NCBI RefSeq assembly: GCF_947489565.1
Contig: NZ_CANLEA010000008.1
Location: 62,001 to 126,000, forward strand
Source: an uncultured Kordia sp.
Lineage (GTDB): Bacteria; Bacteroidota; Bacteroidia; Flavobacteriales; Flavobacteriaceae
Direction of reading: 5' to 3'
DNA length: 64,000 bases
The notes beneath the pieces are model-generated. The model was not told the origin of the DNA. It was given only the letters and a program-made list of their open reading frames with translations, and ran no database searches. Of this stretch, positions 1 through 8,647 are shown in pieces. How positions within the stretch are numbered: position 1 is the stretch's first letter; each line of letters opens with the position of its first letter. Both the position numbers and the translations under genes were made by a program.

Positions 1-3000
1 ATCTGCAATAGTCAGTTTCGCTAAAGCTGGAAGCAGCATCAATAGTGGTCCAGTTGGTCGTACTGTATGCTGCGTCATCTACTGAAATACAAGTAAGTGC
101 TGCATTTCCTGTCGTATTAAAGATTGAAATGCTCGTATTTGTTCCGTTTCGAATACTCAATGTTTCCAAAGTATTGTTGGATAGATTGATGAAGTCTAAC
201 GCAGTAGCGCCATCAAGATTTAAGGAAACTAATGCATTATTTTGGACTTCAAAATCTCTAAGTGTCGAATTCATTCCAACCGTTAAGGTTTCCAAACCAT
301 TATCTGTAATAGAAAGATTTAAAAGCGATGTATTGGTTGTCAAGTCTAAGCTTGTAATCGAATTGTTATCTGCTGCAATTTGGGTAAGCAATGTATTGGT
401 ACTTACATCTAAACTTTCTAAGTTATTTGCATCAATTTCTAAATCTTCAAGAGCGGTATTGTTGCTTAGATCGATGGTTGTGAGTTGATTGTCTCGTACA
501 TTTAATAATTCTAATAGTGTATTTTGTGTTACATCTAAAGTTGTGAGTGAATTGTTGCTTGCATTCAGTGTTTGAAGTGCTGTAAAATCTTCAATTCCTG
601 TTAAATCGGCTATGTTTTGATTGTTGATGGAAAGATTTGTAACGCCTTCAATTAATGCTGTAGGTACTTGTCCGTCGTCTGAAATATCATCATAGCCTAA
701 AGTTTCCAGCGCAGCTTCAAAATTAGCATCTGGAATTGCAGTATAGCGACAATAGGTTGTACTAAATGAAATTTGAGCATCAATATTCGTCCAATTGGTA
801 GTACTATATGCAATATCATCTACCAAAATACAGAACAAGTTGGCATTATTTGTCGCGTCAAAAGTGTTAATATCTGTGTTGTTCCCATTTTGCATGTTAA
901 AGAATTCTAAGGGCGTATTGCTAATTGCAAGTTCTCTTATGGAAGCATTTGATGATACATCTAATGAAGTTAGCGACGTGTTATTTAAGAAAATATTTCT
1001 CAGTCGTGTCAATGAACTTACATTTATGCTTGTCAACCCAGAATTATTTGCTTCTATTGTAGCCAGGAAAGTACTATTACCAAAGGTGATGATTTCTAAA
1101 TTGGTACAACCACTAGCCATAAGTGCTCTCAAACTCGTATTCGTAGTTATATCCAGACTTGCAAGATTCGAGTTATTGTCAAGTGTCAGTACTTCCAGTG
1201 CTGTATTCGTACTCACATCAATAGTAGACAGATTATTATTTTCTAATTGTAAATCTATCAAACTCGTCAATCCGTTTAGGTTGATGCTTGTAATGCTATT
1301 ATCTTCTAAATCTATATTTACGAGTAAAGTATTTGCACTCAAATCAAGTGTTGTGATATTATTATCTTTGGCTCTTAAAAGTCTCAACCTTGGAAAGTCT
1401 TCAATTCCTGTTAAATCAGCTATATTTTCTCCGCTGATGTTTAGTAGTGTTTCGGTAGCTAATAATATTGTAGGTACTTGGTTATCGCCAGAAACATCGT
1501 CTAAACCTTCATTTCCGAGTACTGTTTCAAAGTTGTCATCCGGAATGGCAGTATATTCACAATAATCGCCATCTCTAAAGATCATTTGCGCATCAATATT
1601 GGTCCAGTTAATGGTGCTATATGTAGCATCGTCTACAAAAAGACATTCCAATTCGCTATTTCCAGTAATTGAAAAAGTTACAATATTGGTATTGTTGCCA
1701 TTTTTAAAGGTAGCATCGGTTAAGCTGTTGTTATCAAGTTGAATACTACTAAGTGCAGTATTTGCTATCAAATCAATACTTTCTAGTTGGTTGTTTTGTG
1801 CATTTAAATCTTCCAAGTATGCATTGTTGGAAAGATTCAATTGCGAAATAGAATTTCCGCTGATGTCTAATATTTGTAAGTTTCCAAGCATCGTTGGGAC
1901 AAAATTCGATAGCGAATTGTCACTTACGGAAAGTTCTGTAAGTTGTGATATATTATCTGTATTCAAACTCGTCAAACTATTGTTGTCTGCATGTAAACTT
2001 TCCAACAATGAGTTTGAGCTTAAATCAAGAGCTGTTAGCTGATTATTATCTGCATATAAATGCACCAATTGCGTCAAATTTGAAAGATCAATACTAGTGA
2101 TGCTGTTGTCGGAAATATTGAGTGTTTGCAGACTTGTAAAATCTTCGATTCCTGATAAGTCTGAAATGGATTTATTAATTACATCTAGAGATGTGATGCT
2201 ATCAATCGCTGCTGTAAGGACTTGTCCATCAGCCGAGATGCCATCATATCCTAAAGCGCCCAATGCAGCTTCAAAGTTTGTATCTGGAATTTGAGTATAA
2301 CAACTCGTATTTACAAAATTAACTTGTGCGTCTACAGCTGTCCAGTTGGCTGTACTATACGCAATATCATCTACCAAAACACAGAACAAGTTGGCATTAT
2401 TCGTCGCGTCAAAATTGTTAACATCCGTGTTGTTGCCATTTTGTATGTTAAGGAATTCTATGGGCGTATTGCTAATTGCAAGTGCTCTTATGGAAGCATT
2501 TGATGATACATCCAATGAAAGTAGCGACGTATTACTGAGGGAAAGATTTTGTAGTTGTGTCAGTGAACTTGTATTCAAGCTTGTTAAACCTGCATTCTCT
2601 GCTTCTATGGTATTTAGAAAAGAATTATTGCCAAAGGTAATGCTTTGTAAATTCCCACAATTATTGACCAACAATGATCTCAAACTTGTATTTGTACTCA
2701 AATCAATAGCAAGAAGGCTGTTATTTTCTAGATTTAGTTCTTCCAAACTGGTTAAGCCGTTTACGTTAATGCTTGTAAGGCTGTTATTATTCACAATTAC
2801 AGTTCGCAATGCTGTATTTGAGCTTAGATCTAATGTAGCAATACTATTATTTGTAGCGCGTAATGTTCGCAATGCTGTAAATCCTTCTATTCCTGTTAAA
2901 TCTGAAATATTATCATTCGTTACACTTAATGCAGTTCTAGTAGCTATTAACGCTGTAGGTACTTGTCCGTCATCTGGAATATCATCAAAACTAGATAATT

Positions 3001-4590
3001 GTGCTTCAAAATTAGGATCAGGAACGGCAGTATATTTACAATAATCACCATCTCTAAAGATTGTTTGTGCATCAATATTAGTCCAGTTGGTTTCGCTATA
3101 CATAACATCGTCTACAAGAACACATTCCAATTCGCTATTTCCAGTAATTGAAAAAGTTACAATATTGGTATTGTTGCCATTTTTAAAGGTCGCATCGGTT
3201 AAACTGTTTGTGTCGAGTTGAATGCTTGTTAGTGCAGTATTATTTGTCAAATCAATACTTTCTAGTTGATTGTTTTGTGCATTCAAATCTTCCAAATTGG
3301 TATTGTAAGAAAGATTTATTTGCGAAATGGAATTGCCACTGATGTCTAATGTGACTAAATCAACTAGCATCGTTGGCAAAAAACTCGATAGCGAATTATT
3401 ACTTGCATCTACAGTTTCTATGAGCGCATTTTGGGTAAAATCTAATGCGTTTATCGAATTGTCACTTATGGAAAGTTCTGTAAGTTGTGATATATTATCT
3501 GTATTCAGACTTGTCAAACTGTTATTATTTGCATGAACAAGTTCTAATAGAGTGTTGGTACTCAAGTCAAGTGCCATCAATTGATTGTTATTTGCATATA
3601 AATTCACCAATTGCGTTAAGTTTGAAAGATCAATACTAGTGATGCTGTTGTCGGAAATGCTGAGTGTTTGCAGACTTGTAAAAGCTTCAATTCCTGATAA
3701 GTCTGAAATGGATTTGTTAATTACATTTAGCGATGTAATGCTATCAATCGCTGCAGTAAGAATTTGTCCATCAGTCGAGATGTTATCATATCCTAAAGCG
3801 TCTAATGCAGCTTCAAAGTTTGTATCTGGAATTTGAGTATAACAGCTCGTATCTACAAAATTAACTTGTGCGTCTATACTTGTCCAGTTGGCAGTACTAT
3901 AAGCGATATCATCAACCGCAACACAGGTTAGGTTTGGATTATTTGCAGCCGCAAAGGTTGTAACATTTGTATTGTTTCCATTCTTTATATTCAGAGTTCT
4001 CAATGCATTATTATTCACTCCTATAATGCGAATACTTGGACTGTTGCTTAAATCGATTTCTGTAATGGAATTGCCACTGGCATATAATTGTTCTAAGGCA
4101 ATGCTGTTTGTTAAATCTAAAGTTGTCAAGTTACTATTGGTGATTCCAATAGCGCGTAACAGCGGATTATTGGTGACATTGAAAGTGTTGAAATTATTGT
4201 TTTGTGCCCAAACACGTGTTAAGATTGTATTATTGGTCAAATCTAAACTAGTCAGGTTGTTATTTTCTAATAGCAATAAACCCATATCTGGACATCCAGT
4301 GATATCTAAAGAAGTTAAACCATTATTTCGCGCATTTACAAAGGTTAAATCCGTATTATGAATTAAGTTTAAACTACTGATGGAATTATCATTTACTGAC
4401 AAGCCAGTTAGCGCCGTAAAGTCCTCAATACCTGTCAAATCTGAAATATTGCTATTACCTACATTTAAATCTGTAAGCTCTTTTATGAGATAGGTTGGCA
4501 CTTGTCCGTCATCAGAAATATTATCGTAGCCTAAATTTTCTAAGGCAGTTTCAAAATTGCTATCGGGAATCGTTGTATAGTCCAAAATAG
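1..4590 (-). repeat. Tandem LRR modules with two-module higher-order period
   Basis: Module headers (the IPDxNFE segment) fall near 4570, 3832, 3025, 2290, 1545 and 735, so module lengths alternate between roughly 735-745 and 807-810 bp. Modules starting at 3832 and 2290 resemble each other closely, as do those at 3025 and 1545. Long stretches are nearly identical at a spacing of about 1480-1550 bp, for example 795-960 against 2346-2511, and 1642-1710 against 3122-3190. This implies recent duplication of a two-module unit within the gene. Confidence 0.8.
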
Positions 4591-4981
4591 TGACCAAAGC
4601 AGTGTCAGAGTATATTGAATCTCCACCAGAATCTGTTACTAAAGCTCTAAACAAATAACCAGCAGTGACTTCCATATCCAATACAATGGAAATTGTGGTT
4701 GTGTTACTTCCTGAAAAACTTCCGCCATCAATGGCAGGAATCCAAGTGGTACCATTATTAATAGAAAATTCCCAAGCAACTGTATCCAGATTTGTAGCAG
4801 CAACGGTTAGCTGTCCGGTTTCATTAGTGGCAATGGTAATATCTGTAGGTTGTTGCGTAATTGTAGGTGCAACAGTTTTAACTATTGCTCTTTTTTCAGT
4901 TGAATGATCAACAGTATTTTTTGCAGCATAAAAACTGTTCGTTAAGCTCAAAAATACAATGAATAGTAGGTTTTTTTTCAT
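1..4981 (-). CDS. Giant secreted leucine-rich-repeat protein (3' end outside window)
   Basis: The minus strand is open from the ATG at 4981 to the window edge (1660 codons, no stop), so the C-terminus is missing. Residues 1-20 (MKKNLLFIVFLSLTNSFYAA) look like a signal peptide. A short Ig-like region follows, and then long arrays of LxxLxLxxNxL leucine-rich repeats. The arrays are organised in modules of about 735-810 bp, each opening with an IPDxNFExAL..LGYDxISDDGQVPT header and closing with a CxxVDDxxYSxxNWTxIDA segment. Five modules are complete and a sixth runs into the edge. Such LRR proteins in Flavobacteriia usually end in a T9SS sorting domain, which would lie outside the window. The likely role is a cell-surface or secreted binding protein; its ligand is unknown. 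The many + strand ORFs here are antisense shadows. Confidence 0.9.
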   Translation of the reverse strand, partial: MKKNLLFIVFLSLTNSFYAAKNTVDHSTEKRAIVKTVAPTITQQPTDITIATNETGQLTVAATNLDTVAWEFSINNGTTWIPAIDGGSFSGSNTTTISIVLDMEVTAGYLFRALVTDSGGDSIYSDTALVTILDYTTIPDSNFETALENLGYDNISDDGQVPTYLIKELTDLNVGNSNISDLTGIEDFTALTGLSVNDNSISSLNLIHNTDLTFVNARNNGLTSLDITGCPDMGLLLLENNNLTSLDLTNNTILTRVWAQNNNFNTFNVTNNPLLRAIGITNSNLTTLDLTNSIALEQLYASGNSITEIDLSNSPSIRIIGVNNNALRTLNIKNGNNTNVTTFAAANNPNLTCVAVDDIAYSTANWTSIDAQVNFVDTSCYTQIPDTNFEAALDALGYDNISTDGQILTAAIDSITSLNVINKSISDLSGIEAFTSLQTLSISDNSITSIDLSNLTQLVNLYANNNQLMALDLSTNTLLELVHANNNSLTSLNTDNISQLTELSISDNSINALDFTQNALIETVDASNNSLSSFLPTMLVDLVTLDISGNSISQINLSYNTNLEDLNAQNNQLESIDLTNNTALTSIQLDTNSLTDATFKNGNNTNIVTFSITGNSELECVLVDDVMYSETNWTNIDAQTIFRDGDYCKYTAVPDPNFEAQLSSFDDIPDDGQVPTALIATRTALSVTNDNISDLTGIEGFTALRTLRATNNSIATLDLSSNTALRTVIVNNNSLTSINVNGLTSLEELNLENNSLLAIDLSTNTSLRSLLVNNCGNLQSITFGNNSFLNTIEAENAGLTSLNTSSLTQLQNLSLSNTSLLSLDVSSNASIRALAISNTPIEFLNIQNGNNTDVNNFDATNNANLFCVLVDDIAYSTANWTAVDAQVNFVNTSCYTQIPDTNFEAALGALGYDGISADGQVLTAAIDSITSLDVINKSISDLSGIEDFTSLQTLNISDNSITSIDLSNLTQLVHLYADNNQLTALDLSSNSLLESLHADNNSLTSLNTDNISQLTELSVSDNSLSNFVPTMLGNLQILDISGNSISQLNLSNNAYLEDLNAQNNQLESIDLIANTALSSIQLDNNSLTDATFKNGNNTNIVTFSITGNSELECLFVDDATYSTINWTNIDAQMIFRDGDYCEYTAIPDDNFETVLGNEGLDDVSGDNQVPTILLATETLLNISGENIADLTGIEDFPRLRLLRAKDNNITTLDLSANTLLVNIDLEDNSITSINLNGLTSLIDLQLENNNLSTIDVSTNTALEVLTLDNNSNLASLDITTNTSLRALMASGCTNLEIITFGNSTFLATIEANNSGLTSINVSSLTRLRNIFLNNTSLTSLDVSSNASIRELAISNTPLEFFNMQNGNNTDINTFDATNNANLFCILVDDIAYSTTNWTNIDAQISFSTTYCRYTAIPDANFEAALETLGYDDISDDGQVPTALIEGVTNLSINNQNIADLTGIEDFTALQTLNASNNSLTTLDVTQNTLLELLNVRDNQLTTIDLSNNTALEDLEIDANNLESLDVSTNTLLTQIAADNNSITSLDLTTNTSLLNLSITDNGLETLTVGMNSTLRDFEVQNNALVSLNLDGATALDFINLSNNTLETLSIRNGTNTSISIFNTTGNAALTCISVDDAAYSTTNWTTIDAASSFSETDYCR

Positions 4982-5220
4982 GTATATAGTAGATTAGTTT
5001 ATATTATTTATGGTTAAAAAAACTGCTTTATAGATGACACTAAAGCATTTGTAAGTAGTGCTCTGCAATTTTTTTTGTCAAATATTGATAAACCGCATCA
5101 ATAGAGAAAAAAAAGCAAGTTGACAAAGTATTAACAACTTGTTAAAACTTAAGTGAATTAAGTGTTTGAAGTGTTTTTTGAAGTTTAAAACGTTTGTTGG
5201 GAAGTGTTGTAAGTGTAGGC

Positions 5221-6306
5221 TTACAGGGATTTTAAATAGTCAGAAACCGTCATATCTGGAGCAAGATTTAATTTTTTTCGAAGTCGCGTTTTGGTAACGT
5301 TCACCGAATTGACCGTTGTGTTTCTAATGATTGCAATTTCTTTAGAGGAAAGTCCCATCTTTATATACGAGCAAAGTTCTTTATCTACCCGAGTCATGTT
5401 TGGATGTGCTTCTAGTAATGTATCCAAGAAACCTGTGTTTACCACATTTAGGTTTTCTTCAATAAGCTTCATGCGTGTATTAATTTCGTTTTGATGAAGA
5501 AGTTCAACAATGACTTTATTTATATTTTTTTCAAGATCTCCTTCTTTCTGTGCTAGTTTCAGCTTGTCGATAATATTATCGTTAAGTTGAGTACGCACCT
5601 TATTATTTGCTAAAACCATTTCCATATCCTTTTGTTTCAGCAATAATTCCTGTTGATACTTTTCTTTTTCTAACTGCAATAATTGTTGGGATTTCGTTTT
5701 AATGATTTCATTCTGATTTTTCAATGTTTCATTCTGCGTCAAGATTGTTTTTTCGTTCTTATTACGCATCGTATTCACAAATCGTAATCCGATAGAAAAA
5801 ATAAGTAAAACCACTAAAGTCAATACATAGCCTACAATTCCAAATTCTCGTTGTGTCATTTGAATATGATGAAGAATGGCAAAAGTGATGAAAGAATATG
5901 TAAAACTAATAATCCGCCAAGTTTTATTTTTCAATAAAAAAATGCTATAAACTCCTATAGAAAGCGCTATAAATGGTACTTCGAGTTGTTCCGTATCGAG
6001 CGCTACAGCAACGGAACATAATGTATTGGTACTAAAGAAAAAGGTAAGGCAAGCAATTTGATTTTTTCCAATAGAATTTAGATAAATCACAATGAAAAAC
6101 ATTGTTTCTGCTAATAAAAGGATCAGTATTGTTATATAATGTTCGTCTATAACTTTTTTTATAAAAACTACAGGAACAATAAGTACGGCTCCATAAAGGC
6201 ATATTAAGTTTAAGAGTTTTAAAGCACGTCTATCAAATTCTATAGACATATAGTTGACGCCTTTATTTATGATTGTATTGTGATATGATTTAACGGTTTT
6301 AAACAA
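5221..6306 (-). CDS. Membrane-anchored LuxR-type transcriptional regulator
   Basis: The 361-residue protein has about six hydrophobic segments in residues 30-185. A long charged coiled coil follows (about 190-270, rich in K, E and Q), and then a C-terminal LuxR/GerE-like helix-turn-helix (about 300-361) containing LSSKEIAIIRNTTVNSVNVTK. This order, membrane sensor to coiled coil to HTH, is common for Bacteroidota one-component regulators. The signal and target genes are unknown. An internal ATG at 6249 (MSIEFDRRALK) is an alternative start just before the first membrane segment. The gene stands alone, 240 bp from the LRR gene start on the same strand, so it could control that neighbour, but nothing in the sequence proves this. 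Confidence 0.8.
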   Translation of the reverse strand: MFKTVKSYHNTIINKGVNYMSIEFDRRALKLLNLICLYGAVLIVPVVFIKKVIDEHYITILILLLAETMFFIVIYLNSIGKNQIACLTFFFSTNTLCSVAVALDTEQLEVPFIALSIGVYSIFLLKNKTWRIISFTYSFITFAILHHIQMTQREFGIVGYVLTLVVLLIFSIGLRFVNTMRNKNEKTILTQNETLKNQNEIIKTKSQQLLQLEKEKYQQELLLKQKDMEMVLANNKVRTQLNDNIIDKLKLAQKEGDLEKNINKVIVELLHQNEINTRMKLIEENLNVVNTGFLDTLLEAHPNMTRVDKELCSYIKMGLSSKEIAIIRNTTVNSVNVTKTRLRKKLNLAPDMTVSDYLKSL

Positions 6307-6784
6307 GCCTACTTTTCTGATTAATTAGTAAAATTACGATATTACTAAGATTCAATAGTACAAATAAATTTTCTGAACTTTTTAGTAACTTCAAAATTTA
6401 ATTATCATTTTATAAGAAGTGATCTTAAACTTTAACCATTATCATATCAAACCTATTTAATAATATTGATTACACTTAATTTCGGAATTCCTGATTGTGC
6501 AACTATACCTTTATCTTAATTTAAAAAGTAAAATTTAACTTCTTTACATGTAACTATATAGTAAAACTAATAAAAACGGAACTCAATATTTTGCGTATAA
6601 ACGACAAGAAAATCTAAGAATACACAAACGAATACGATTAACCTGTTTGTAATTAATTCTTTAAATTCTGAGAGTTTAAAAGTTAGATGTATACATTTTA
6701 AGGTTTACAGAGAAAAAACTGAAAGCCTGACCGCAAAAGTACACTGAGCAGCATCGAAGTGAATTTTGTGGAAATGCCCATAAA
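6307..6784. other. Non-coding interval without recognised content
   Basis: About 480 bp of very AT-rich sequence lie between the LuxR-type regulator (start at 6306) and the peptidase terminator. It probably holds the regulator's promoter: on the minus strand a TAATTTTA box sits near 6330. I found no ORF with a GG-type leader, no RNA fold and no repeat that I can support. Confidence 0.5.
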
Positions 6785-6810
6785 AAAATCCGCTACTGAG
6801 AGCGGATTTT
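6785..6810 (-). terminator. Rho-independent terminator of the M20 peptidase
   Basis: A perfect 10-bp inverted repeat (AAAATCCGCT / AGCGGATTTT) with a 6-nt loop is followed on the minus strand by a T run. It begins 14 bp after the stop codon of the peptidase gene. Confidence 0.9.
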
Positions 6811-6823
6811 GAAGTATATGTTT

Positions 6824-8212
6824 TTACTTAGAAAGTTCTGTAAAATATTTATAGAATAGTGGAATGGTTTCAATTCCTTTGAGATAATTAAAAATTCCGA
6901 AATGCTCATTTGGCGAGTGAATTGCATCGCTATTGAGTCCGAATCCCATTAAAATGGTTTTGCTTTTCAATTCTTTTTCGAATAAAGAAACAATCGGTAT
7001 ACTTCCTCCAGAACGTTGCGGAATTGGTGTGACTCCAAACGTATCTTCATAAGCTTTGCTTGCGGCTTTATATCCAATATTGTCAATAGGAGTTACATAT
7101 CCTTGTCCGCCATGATGCGGTGTTACTTTTACTGTGACACCAGCAGGAGCGATGTTTTCAAAATGTGTTTTAAACAATTCTGTAATTTCTTTCCATTCTT
7201 GATTTGGAACCAAACGCATGGAAATTTTAGCATACGCTTTACTAGCAATCACCGTTTTTGCTCCTTCACCAGTATATCCGCCCCAAATTCCGTTTACATC
7301 TAAGGTTGGACGAATAGAATTGCGTTCGTTGGTGGTATAACCCGTTTCTCCGTATACTGCATCAATATCTAAGGCATTTTTATACTCTTCTAAAGAAAAA
7401 GGTGCCTTTGCCATTTCTGCTCGTTCTTCTTTTGATAATTCTTCTACTTTATCATAAAATCCAGGAATTGTGATATGATTGTTTTCATCATGTAAAGAAG
7501 CAATCATTTTTGCTAAAATGTTGATTGGATTTGCCACAGCACCACCATATAATCCTGAATGTAAATCACGATTTGGACCTGTAACTTCAACTTCTACATA
7601 GCTCAATCCGCGTAATCCTGTTGTGATAGATGGTTGTGTATTACTAATCATTCCAGTATCGGAAATCAAAATCACATCATTTGCTAGTTTTTCTTGATTG
7701 CGTTCTACAAACCAAGCCAAACTCTCAGAACCTACTTCTTCTTCACCTTCGATCATGAATTTTACGTTGCAAGGCAATTGATTCGTTTCATTCATTAACT
7801 CCAATGCTTTTACATGCATGTACATTTGCCCTTTGTCATCACAAGAACCACGGGCGAAAATAGCGCCATCAGGATGAATTTTTGTTTTTTTGATGATAGG
7901 TTCAAAAGGACCACTTTCCCAGAGTTCTAATGGATCTGGCGGCTGTACATCATAATGTCCATAAACAAGCACTGTTGGCAAATCGTCAGAAATATGTTTG
8001 TGTCCATATACAATAGGATATCCTGGCGTTTCGCAAATCTCTACATGATCGCAGCCTGCTTTTTCCAGACTTTCTTTAATAGCGACTGAGGTATCAATAA
8101 CATCTTGCGTATACGCAGGATCAGCACTGATTGAAGGAATTTTTAAAAGTTCGATGAGTTCATCTATGAAACGATTTTTATGCGTTTCAATATAAGATTT
8201 TATAGTATTCAT
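6824..8212 (-). CDS. M20 family dipeptidase (metallopeptidase)
   Basis: The 462 residues match the CNDP/carnosinase-like branch of M20 zinc peptidases, which hydrolyse dipeptides in the cytoplasm. Visible signatures are GHYDVQPPDP (H86 and D88: metal ligand and catalytic Asp), ARGSCDDKGQ (about 120-129, bridging Asp), EGEEEVGSES (about 155-164, general base and metal ligand Glu), the dimerisation-domain segment DLHSGLYGG, and near the end QRSGGSIPIV and HSPNEHFG (metal His). The length is normal for the family. There is no signal peptide. The gene is monocistronic with its own terminator. The exact substrate cannot be read from the sequence. Confidence 0.93.
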   Translation of the reverse strand: MNTIKSYIETHKNRFIDELIELLKIPSISADPAYTQDVIDTSVAIKESLEKAGCDHVEICETPGYPIVYGHKHISDDLPTVLVYGHYDVQPPDPLELWESGPFEPIIKKTKIHPDGAIFARGSCDDKGQMYMHVKALELMNETNQLPCNVKFMIEGEEEVGSESLAWFVERNQEKLANDVILISDTGMISNTQPSITTGLRGLSYVEVEVTGPNRDLHSGLYGGAVANPINILAKMIASLHDENNHITIPGFYDKVEELSKEERAEMAKAPFSLEEYKNALDIDAVYGETGYTTNERNSIRPTLDVNGIWGGYTGEGAKTVIASKAYAKISMRLVPNQEWKEITELFKTHFENIAPAGVTVKVTPHHGGQGYVTPIDNIGYKAASKAYEDTFGVTPIPQRSGGSIPIVSLFEKELKSKTILMGFGLNSDAIHSPNEHFGIFNYLKGIETIPLFYKYFTELSK

Positions 8213-8280
8213 GAAGTATGTTGAATTTTCTAGATACTCAAAAGTACTAAAAAAGAGGGAAAAAATACGTTTGAGTTCCT

Positions 8281-8309
8281 TTGAATATTAAAAATGTTCT
8301 TTATATTTG
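8281..8309 (+). promoter_or_regulatory. Bacteroidota-type promoter of tRNA-Leu
   Basis: TTG at 8281-8283 and TATATTTG at 8302-8309 (consensus TAnnTTTG) are separated by 18 bp. The -7 box ends 12 bp before the first base of the tRNA. This is a textbook -33/-7 pair for the primary sigma factor of this phylum. Confidence 0.7.
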
Positions 8310-8320
8310 CAGCCACATTT

Positions 8321-8402
8321 GCGGGTGTGGTGAAATTGGTAGACACGCTAGACTTAGGATCTAGTGCCTCACGGTGTGAAGGTTCGAGTCCTTTCACCCG
8401 CA
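8321..8402 (+). tRNA. tRNA-Leu (anticodon UAG)
   Basis: The acceptor stem GCGGGTG (8321-8327) pairs with CACCCGC (8395-8401), with discriminator A at 8402. The anticodon stem CTAGA/TCTAG encloses loop CTTAGGA with anticodon TAG at 8355-8357. A long variable arm and the GGTTCGAGTCC T-arm identify a class II tRNA, as expected for Leu. CCA is not encoded. It reads CUA and other CUN codons. Confidence 0.97.
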
Positions 8403-8410
8403 CAACATAC

Positions 8411-8443
8411 AAAAGCTGAAGTTGAAAAACTTCGGCTTTTTTT
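8411..8443 (+). terminator. Terminator after tRNA-Leu
   Basis: AAGCTGAAGTT pairs with AACTTCGGCTT (one G-T pair) around a GAAA loop and is followed by a T run. It closely resembles the terminators after the first two fibre genes. Confidence 0.85.
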
Positions 8444-8576
8444 ATTAGGTAAAACTAAAGTCGCAACTTTATATTATCTTTTTAATACACAATTCTGGTA
8501 TTTAAATTTTGTAACTACTTAGCGTAAATCGTTGTTTTTTTTTGATATTCTTTACAGAAGGATTCTTAGTTTTTTT

Positions 8577-8589
8577 ATGGTGTTCCCGT
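8577..8589 (+). promoter_or_regulatory. Shared upstream motif, copy 1 (fibre gene 1)
   Basis: ATGGTGTTCCCGT ends 59 bp before the ATG of the first fibre gene. It is one of six similar quasi-palindromic 13-mers (gene-oriented consensus AYGGTNNTCCCRT) at nearly the same distance from six start codons in this window. It is a candidate operator or promoter element; the binding factor is unknown. Confidence 0.55.
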
Positions 8590-8647
8590 AATAGATTTTG
8601 GTTTTAAACACTTAATTTATAGGTTCTTAACCAATAAATTTAAAAAC

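Noticed and set aside
1-4590. CRISPR-like repeat array
   Set aside because: Repeat units are 735-810 bp and protein-coding (LRR modules), not 20-50 bp repeats with unique spacers.
45-4907. Many + strand ORFs across 45-4907 (for example 795-1565 and 2346-3044)
   Set aside because: They are antisense to one continuous minus-strand LRR reading frame with signal peptide and regular repeats; their products are low-complexity Leu/Ser/Val.
8230-8412. 60-codon ORF on the minus strand
   Set aside because: It lies antisense across the tRNA-Leu gene and contains no recognised protein pattern.
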